In this document: in pieces, positions 6,833 to 8,780 of the stretch
Layout of the letters: the number at the start of each line of letters is the position of its first letter
Numbering within the stretch: the first letter of the stretch is position 1
NCBI GenBank assembly: GCA_001603685.1
Contig: LUZO01000054.1
Coordinates: 1-8,780, forward strand
Length of the DNA stretch: 8,780 bases
Direction of reading: 5' to 3'
Source of the DNA: Bacteroidales bacterium Bact_23
Lineage (GTDB): Bacteria > Bacteroidota > Bacteroidia > Bacteroidales > Lentimicrobiaceae
The notes under the pieces: generated by a model
Told to the model about the DNA's origin: nothing
Databases searched by the model: none
Seen by the model: the letters and a program-made list of their open reading frames with translations, nothing else
Translations under genes and position numbers: made by a program

Positions 6833-7657
6833 ATGAAACTTTCAATCCCGCTTTTAATGCTTCCCCTGATTATTCTTTTCGCCTGTACGGAGAAGACGGA
6901 AGATGTGGAACCAAAGGGCAACACGCCTTATTTCCTGAATGCCGTTATCTCCGGCGACAATACCCGTGCAGAACTGTGGTTTTCGGAGCCGGTATTTAAG
7001 GGCGGGGTGCTGAATCAGCCGCTGACAAAGGATGACTTTATATTTGCGTTCACAAACGATGGAGCTTCGCTCGACAGCCTGCACTTTTTTCATCAGGCCG
7101 GCGAATCAATGGCGGTGATTGAGCTTTTTACCTCAGGCCTTGCAAGCGGAGAGGAGGTGCTTACCATTGCACCCGCTACAGGAACCTCGGTGGTTAACGG
7201 TAAATCGGTACCTATGAAACCGGATGAACGGATAAGCCTGAAACTGCGGGATATTGGCCTGACCGGCAACTGGCTCTCCGCCGGTGAAAACCTCTCGGTA
7301 CTGTTCAGGGGATTTGGCTTCGATTCGGTCTTTTTCAATTTCAAAGCCGACAGCAGCTATGTTTTCCGCTCAAAAACCGCCGGAGGAATCGTGAATACGC
7401 TGACCGGTCGCTATCTGCAACGATTCAGCGGAGTGGAGGGCATCAGAATCATTCAGCTTGAACAGCAAACTCCGGTACTTGCCACCATTGAGGGCATTTT
7501 CAGCCTCGAAAACGGAAATCCGGTTAGGATGACCTTTGAAACGGTTCAGACCTCGCCTCAGGTTCAGGGGCTTACTCCGCCGGTTCCCGAACTCGGTTTT
7601 GGCAGCTCAGGGATGGTGGGAAGCGACAATATTCAAGTGTTTATCAGGGTTTTATAG
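6833..7657 (+). CDS. Lipoprotein with SbsA/SwmB-like Ig domain and lipocalin-like C-terminal domain
   Basis: A 274-residue predicted lipoprotein. The signal peptide is 1-17 with lipobox LFAC and acylated Cys18. The residues just after it (TEKTEDVE) are acidic, which in Bacteroidota can mark export to the outer leaflet of the outer membrane; surface exposure is therefore possible but unproven. Residues about 30-140 resemble an SbsA/SwmB-type Ig-like domain: AELWFSEPVF at 46-55, then LTKDDFIFAF at 64-73, IELFTSGLASGEEVLTI at 96-112 and VNGKSVPM at 121-128. From residue 142 (IGLTGNW) to the end there is a beta-rich segment that looks lipocalin-like, with LTGNW as a typical opening and a C-terminal GFGSSGMVGSDNIQVF. 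No enzymatic motif is visible. The gene is divergent from yggS with its own promoter-like element, and the ABC transporter gene begins 191 bp later, so it is probably monocistronic. Domain names are pattern-based; binding partner unknown. Confidence 0.85.
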   Translation: MKLSIPLLMLPLIILFACTEKTEDVEPKGNTPYFLNAVISGDNTRAELWFSEPVFKGGVLNQPLTKDDFIFAFTNDGASLDSLHFFHQAGESMAVIELFTSGLASGEEVLTIAPATGTSVVNGKSVPMKPDERISLKLRDIGLTGNWLSAGENLSVLFRGFGFDSVFFNFKADSSYVFRSKTAGGIVNTLTGRYLQRFSGVEGIRIIQLEQQTPVLATIEGIFSLENGNPVRMTFETVQTSPQVQGLTPPVPELGFGSSGMVGSDNIQVFIRVL

Positions 7658-7848
7658 GTGTAGAAAGGCTGAAATATTGGAAAAGGCATACACTGAATTT
7701 CAAGGGCAAGGCATAATATTTGAGATTTTTGTTTGATTAAAGCTTTGAAAAGCCCTGTAATCACTATCAATCTGGGAGTTGAGGAAAGTAACTTTTCTAT
7801 GGTTTGCACGTCATACATTTATCGAAAAGTCTCTTTAATAAGATCTCT
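7658..7848 (+). other. Intergenic region before the ABC transporter gene
   Basis: These 191 bp are A/T-rich and hold no convincing gene. The eight bases AAGGCATA occur twice, at 7683-7690 and 7708-7715 (25 bp apart), which may be chance. TATGGTTTGCAC from 7798 resembles the Bacteroidota -7 element but has one base too many between TA and TTTG; TAACTTTT at 7789-7796 is one mismatch from consensus. Either could start the ABC operon with a leader of about 35-45 bases. I see no clear intrinsic terminator for the lipoprotein gene. Confidence 0.4.
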
Positions 7849-8772
7849 ATGATTCATGTACAAGAATTAACAAAGACCTACGATGGTTATGAAGCCCTGA
7901 AAGGAGTTTCATTTTCTATAAAGGAAGGCGAATGCTATGGTTTGTTGGGACCGAATGGAGCCGGAAAGACGACAACAATCTCTATCATGAGTTCCATTTT
8001 AAAACCCGATTCAGGAGATGTATTTATCAATGGAAGAAACATTTATACTCAAGCGGCGGCAAGTAAAAAGGAGATAGGCGTAGTTCCGCAGGAAATAGCG
8101 CTTTACAATGAGCTTTCGGCATCTGACAACCTTTTGTTTTGGGGGAAAATGTATGGAGTTCCCAAAAAAGACTTGAAAGTCAGGATGGATGAGCTGTTGA
8201 ATTTGCTTGGCTTGTATGAACGCAGAAATGACAAGATAGGCATTTATTCCGGTGGGATGAAACGTAGAATTAACATTGCTGCAGCGCTGCTTCACCGTCC
8301 GAAAGTGCTTTTTATGGACGAACCTACGGTGGGAATTGATCCGCAAAGCCGGAATCTCATCTTTGAAGTAGTGGAAAAACTACATAATCAAGGCATTACC
8401 ATAGTTTACACAACACACTATATGGAGGAGGCTGAGCGGCTATGCAACCGGATCGGTATTATAGACAACGGCAAAATCATCGCCGAAGGCACATTAGACG
8501 AACTGAAGAAAAATACCAATGCAAAAGAAACGATTGTCGTTACGTTTAATAATTTAGATGAAAGGAATGCGTTGAAAATCAGAAGCTCTTGGAGTGATTC
8601 AAAGCTTTTTGACAATGTTGTGCATTTCTATACCTCCGATCTGAAAAAAGGGCTTCCCGAAATAATTGCCCGTTGTCACGAAACGGAAACCGATATCACA
8701 AATATTGAGTTTCTGAAAGTAAATCTCGAAACCGTATTTTTAAGTTTAACAGGCAAACAACTAAGGGATTAA
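7849..8772 (+). CDS. ABC-2 type transporter ATP-binding protein
   Basis: A 307-residue cytoplasmic ATPase of an ABC exporter (COG1131/CcmA-like, DrrA/NatA type). Nucleotide-binding motifs in order: Walker A GPNGAGKT at 34-41; Q-loop Gln81 in VVPQE; signature YSGGMKRR at 133-140, where the usual LSGGQ has become YSGGM, a common variant here; Walker B VLFMDEP at 153-159 with catalytic Glu158; D-loop VGIDP at 161-165; switch His190 in TTHYMEEAE. Residues about 220-307 form the C-terminal extension seen in ABC-2 ATPases, ending in NLETVFLSLTGKQLRD. The chosen start is the ATG at 7849 (MIHVQELTKTY), which fits the family; a TTG at 7804 in the same frame would add 15 atypical residues. G+C content is visibly lower than in the genes before it. 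Transported substrate cannot be told from the ATPase. The partner permease is expected directly downstream. Confidence 0.95.
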   Translation: MIHVQELTKTYDGYEALKGVSFSIKEGECYGLLGPNGAGKTTTISIMSSILKPDSGDVFINGRNIYTQAAASKKEIGVVPQEIALYNELSASDNLLFWGKMYGVPKKDLKVRMDELLNLLGLYERRNDKIGIYSGGMKRRINIAAALLHRPKVLFMDEPTVGIDPQSRNLIFEVVEKLHNQGITIVYTTHYMEEAERLCNRIGIIDNGKIIAEGTLDELKKNTNAKETIVVTFNNLDERNALKIRSSWSDSKLFDNVVHFYTSDLKKGLPEIIARCHETETDITNIEFLKVNLETVFLSLTGKQLRD

Positions 8773-8773
8773 G

Positions 8774-8780
8774 ATGATAC
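8774..8780 (+). CDS. Possible start of the partner ABC-2 permease gene (cut by window end)
   Basis: An ATG at 8774 lies one base after the stop codon of the ATPase gene and is followed by ATAC before the window ends. ABC-2 ATPase genes are normally followed immediately by the permease gene, so this ATG is a plausible start. Only two codons and one base are visible, so the assignment rests on context alone. Confidence 0.3.

Noticed and set aside
6646..6999. A 117-codon plus-strand frame starting in the yggS-lipoprotein spacer
   Set aside because: It runs into the lipoprotein gene in another frame, would begin within the yggS promoter region, and shows no family resemblance.
7683..7715. Direct repeat AAGGCATA twice, 25 bp apart, as a possible operator or attachment site
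   Set aside because: Eight bases repeated once in A/T-rich spacer can occur by chance; no integrase or regulator gene is nearby.
1..8780. A novel defence, mobile or CRISPR system
   Set aside because: No repeat array, transposase, integrase, nuclease, reverse transcriptase or toxin-antitoxin pair could be seen on either strand. The genes are metabolic, envelope or transport related.

Overview
This window looks like chromosome from a member of the Bacteroidota, most likely Bacteroidales or Marinilabiliales-like. The evidence is a secreted protein with a C-terminal type IX secretion (T9SS) sorting domain, a DUF6913-type gene directly before dapA, two putative promoters with the Bacteroidota -7 consensus TAnnTTTG, AT-rich leaders instead of clear Shine-Dalgarno sites, and lipoprotein and DUF3298-type families common in this phylum. 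Base composition is moderate (about half G+C by eye) over most of the window and falls in the last ~1.1 kb.

Layout. (1) 135-3957, plus strand: a DUF6913-like small protein with a TTG start, then dapA (lysine/diaminopimelate synthesis), then a large secreted M14 metallocarboxypeptidase with transthyretin-like, PKD, CUB and T9SS domains. Gaps are 37 and 24 bp, so read-through is plausible. (2) 3954-6631, minus strand: a three-gene run of yggS (PLP homeostasis), a secreted RsiV/DUF3298-like protein and a polytopic membrane protein of unknown function. It starts at a consensus-like promoter upstream of yggS. Its last gene overlaps the end of the carboxypeptidase gene tail to tail by 4 bp. (3) 6833-7657, plus strand: a lipoprotein divergent from yggS with its own promoter-like element. 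(4) 7849-8772, plus strand: the ATPase of an ABC-2 type exporter; a possible permease gene starts one base after its stop and is cut by the window end.

How the genes relate. The first two genes are core metabolism plus a conserved neighbour. The carboxypeptidase is a cell-surface or secreted enzyme predicted to remove C-terminal basic residues. The minus-strand run pairs a housekeeping PLP protein with two envelope proteins, with no obvious mechanistic link. The ABC transporter is probably an independent transcription unit that continues beyond the window.

I found no CRISPR array, tRNA, rRNA, transposase, phage gene or recognisable defence system. This is mostly an ordinary chromosomal region. 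The points most worth a second look are the domain architecture of the carboxypeptidase, the uncharacterised membrane protein with conserved-looking histidines, the two-domain lipoprotein, and the composition change at the ABC transporter.
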